64,000 nucleotides of DNA, taken from positions 25,769-89,768 of the forward strand of contig JBBQTC010000004.1 in the NCBI GenBank assembly GCA_038234785.1, written 5' to 3'. Position numbers and translations under genes: made by a program. Shown piece after piece: positions 62,432 through 64,000 of the stretch. Numbering within the stretch: the stretch's first letter is position 1; each line of letters starts with the position of its first letter. The stretch comes from UBA668 sp038234785 (GTDB lineage: Bacteria; Actinomycetota; Acidimicrobiia; Acidimicrobiales; Ilumatobacteraceae). The notes below the pieces were generated by a model. The model had not been told where the DNA came from and did no database searches. It saw nothing but the letters and a program-made list of their open reading frames with translations.

Positions 62432-63820
62432 TCAGGCCGAAAGGCCTGCCTTGGTGGCGCTGTCTTCGGCGACCAGTCGGTGGAATTCGGCAGCAAGTTC
62501 GGTGCGGTTGGCGATCGCCGTCTTCGCGTAGATGTGTTCAAGATGACTCTTCACCGTGCCCTGGGTGACGTCGAGTCGTGAGGCGATGGTCTTGTTGGTC
62601 AGACCCTCGGCTGCCAGCGCGATCACTCGGCGTTCAGCTGCCGTCAGGGCGCTCCACCCGAAACGCGCGCCGGGCCGGGTCGAACGGTGGCACCCGAGCG
62701 CGATCGCATCAGCCAGTCGGGAGTCGCCGGGCCCGACGGTGCCTGCCAACTCGGCAAGGTCGTGCGGGAGCAGCCGCACAACGAGGGAGGGCGCCGATGC
62801 GTCCCCTGCCAAGAGGCCGCCTGCAAGCTCACACACTGCTCGGGCCCGCTCGTGATCACCCTCTGCCGCTGAGAGTGCCGCCCAAGCGATGGCGAGGTCG
62901 TGCCGGGCGATATGTGCCTGCGGCTGTGCCAGATCGTCGCTCGCACGGCGAAGGTGTCTGCGGGCGCCAGCGTGGTCGCCGTTGTGCAGCGCAACGACGG
63001 CCGACCAGATGTCGGTCACGGCTGCGCTTGCACGTCCCTCAGTCGACGAACGTGACATCGTCAACCGTCGGAGAGCCTCGTCGTGATCGCCTGCGAGCAG
63101 TGCGCACGCGGCCGCTGCGTGGCACATCCGTCGGTTCGCCGTCGGCACACCGGTGCCGACGCCGGCCGTCGCCTGCTCCCACCACCTCTCCGCTGCCGCA
63201 GGGTCTCCGAGCGCGGCCGCAAGTTCCAGACGGGCGACCACCAGCGCTGCTGCCCCCTGACCGGCGCCAAGCATCAAGCAGCGATGGAGCTGCTCGTCGA
63301 CCGGGTGGACCCACGCGGCTGCTTCGCCGAGCTGGATGGCGTTCTCAGCCCGAAAGGCCAGGACTGTGGCGGTGATGTTGGGATCGCCCGTCACGGCGGC
63401 GTGGACGCTTGCATCGACCAGTCCCGCAGCCGCGGTGATGAAGCGACCAGACATGGCGTCGACCAATGCGAGGCCTGCCCGGTCCCAGGCGAGGAGTTGG
63501 GCATGGCCGAGCGATTCTGCGATCGGGCGGCATTCGAGGAGGTGCCGGCGCCCGTCGTCGGGTCGGCCGTCGCCCAGTGCGACGAAACCCGCAATCTGCC
63601 CAGCGTCGGCACGGCACCACGAGTCGCCGGCACGGATCGCATGTTCGACGGCCTCGATCAGCAGCCGCTCTGCAGCGATCGAATCAGCCTGCATCGTGGC
63701 GAAGCCGATGACGTCGAGCGCCCGAGCGATCAATGACTCGTCCCCCCCGGCGCGAGCGGCGTCGAGCGCCTCACCTGCGAGGTGGATGGCGTCGGTACCC
63801 TGGCCGGCGTAGACAGCCAC
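62432..63820 (-). CDS. LuxR-family (LAL-like) regulator, probably missing its N-terminus
   Basis: 462 aa from the GTG at 63820. Residues 1-390 look like TPR-type helical repeats (Ala/Leu-rich, GDHDEALRRL, GDHAGARRHL); the C-terminal LuxR HTH is at about 395-450 (LTAAERRVIALAAEGLTNKTIASRL, TQGTVKSHLEHIYAKTAIANR). Reading upstream of 63820 the frame continues with coding-like text (RLAQVAYWLAARRSLAGARAL) to about 63985, where an in-frame TAG (63988-63986) stops it, with no ATG, GTG or TTG in between. The usual N-terminal ATPase half of LAL regulators is therefore not joined to it here. Confidence 0.8.
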   Translation of the reverse strand: MAVYAGQGTDAIHLAGEALDAARAGGDESLIARALDVIGFATMQADSIAAERLLIEAVEHAIRAGDSWCRADAGQIAGFVALGDGRPDDGRRHLLECRPIAESLGHAQLLAWDRAGLALVDAMSGRFITAAAGLVDASVHAAVTGDPNITATVLAFRAENAIQLGEAAAWVHPVDEQLHRCLMLGAGQGAAALVVARLELAAALGDPAAAERWWEQATAGVGTGVPTANRRMCHAAAACALLAGDHDEALRRLTMSRSSTEGRASAAVTDIWSAVVALHNGDHAGARRHLRRASDDLAQPQAHIARHDLAIAWAALSAAEGDHERARAVCELAGGLLAGDASAPSLVVRLLPHDLAELAGTVGPGDSRLADAIALGCHRSTRPGARFGWSALTAAERRVIALAAEGLTNKTIASRLDVTQGTVKSHLEHIYAKTAIANRTELAAEFHRLVAEDSATKAGLSA

Positions 63821-64000
63821 CAGGGCCGCTGTCCAGAGTGAACGCGGCTGCAGGGCGCGGGCACCGGCAAGCGACCGTCTGGCCGCCAGCCAGTATGCAA
63901 CTTGGGCTAATCGGCCGGCCGTTTTCCTGTGAACGGAGTGGGCCCCGTCCTTGTCCTCTATGGCCGCGTTATCCCCTGGGCCGGCCTATTCGCACAAGCC

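Overview
The window looks like chromosomal DNA from a high-GC actinobacterium, most likely in or near the Acidimicrobiia (Ilumatobacter-like). This is inferred from two Wbl (WhiB) proteins, an AfsR/SARP-type regulator, a paired Get3/ArsA-like ATPase locus of the mycobacterial BagA/BagB type, a type B three-subunit succinate dehydrogenase, actinobacterial families (DUF3097, zincin_2/DUF2342, DUF4349, DUF2510), many GTG starts and dense stop/start overlaps. No rRNA, tRNA, CRISPR array, insertion sequence or phage gene was seen. Most of the window is housekeeping and regulatory sequence; only the last 2 kb look degenerate.

Layout. 1-2498 (minus): RNB-family ribonuclease (cut by the window edge), mreB, a small membrane protein and moaE in one coupled cluster. 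2611-7397: a membrane PDZ protein with a dead protease domain, an SDR, a zincin-like protein that lacks zinc ligands, and an MFS transporter. 7438-16400 (minus): a complete phosphate module, pstS-pstC-pstA-pstB-phoU-senX3-like-regX3-like, preceded by ppk and a small unknown gene. An 11-nt-periodic candidate PHO box lies before pstS. 16693-17528: two Wbl proteins flank tatA; a near-perfect 24-bp palindrome lies upstream of the whiB2-like gene. 17672-22734: a VWA gene and a MoxR/ChlI-type AAA+ gene on the minus strand enclose a plus-strand pair, a class III nucleotidyl cyclase with a CRP-like site and probably leaderless start, and a GH1-like protein without catalytic glutamates. 22833-24956: a GH2 glycosidase.

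25022-31081: sdhC-sdhA-sdhB diverges from hppA (proton-pumping pyrophosphatase); the two genes appear to be driven by twin promoters with the same extended -35 sequence. 31093-36161: DedA, a DUF4349 lipoprotein, DUF3097, a lipocalin-like hypothetical, SCP2, an Fpg/Nei glycosylase and a nucleoside phosphorylase. 36154-46228: mdh, two tandem acyltransferase-3/SGNH proteins, aldehyde dehydrogenase, metF, a DUF2510 membrane protein and purH. 46371-49615: a membrane protein and an ABC exporter with two permeases. 49690-55076: a peptide-type ABC importer whose two ATPases are fused. 55136-57974: UspA, DUF1905 and the BagA/B-like ATPase pair.

58007-63820: a large SARP-NB-ARC regulator with heptamer direct repeats (11-bp period) in front of it, a divergent methyltransferase, a wrecked acyl-CoA dehydrogenase, and a LuxR-family regulator that seems to have lost its N-terminal half. 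The most original signals are regulatory: the SARP repeats, the twin sdhC/hppA promoters, the whiB2 palindrome, the CRP site on the cyclase, and hairpins placed directly after both ABC binding-protein genes.
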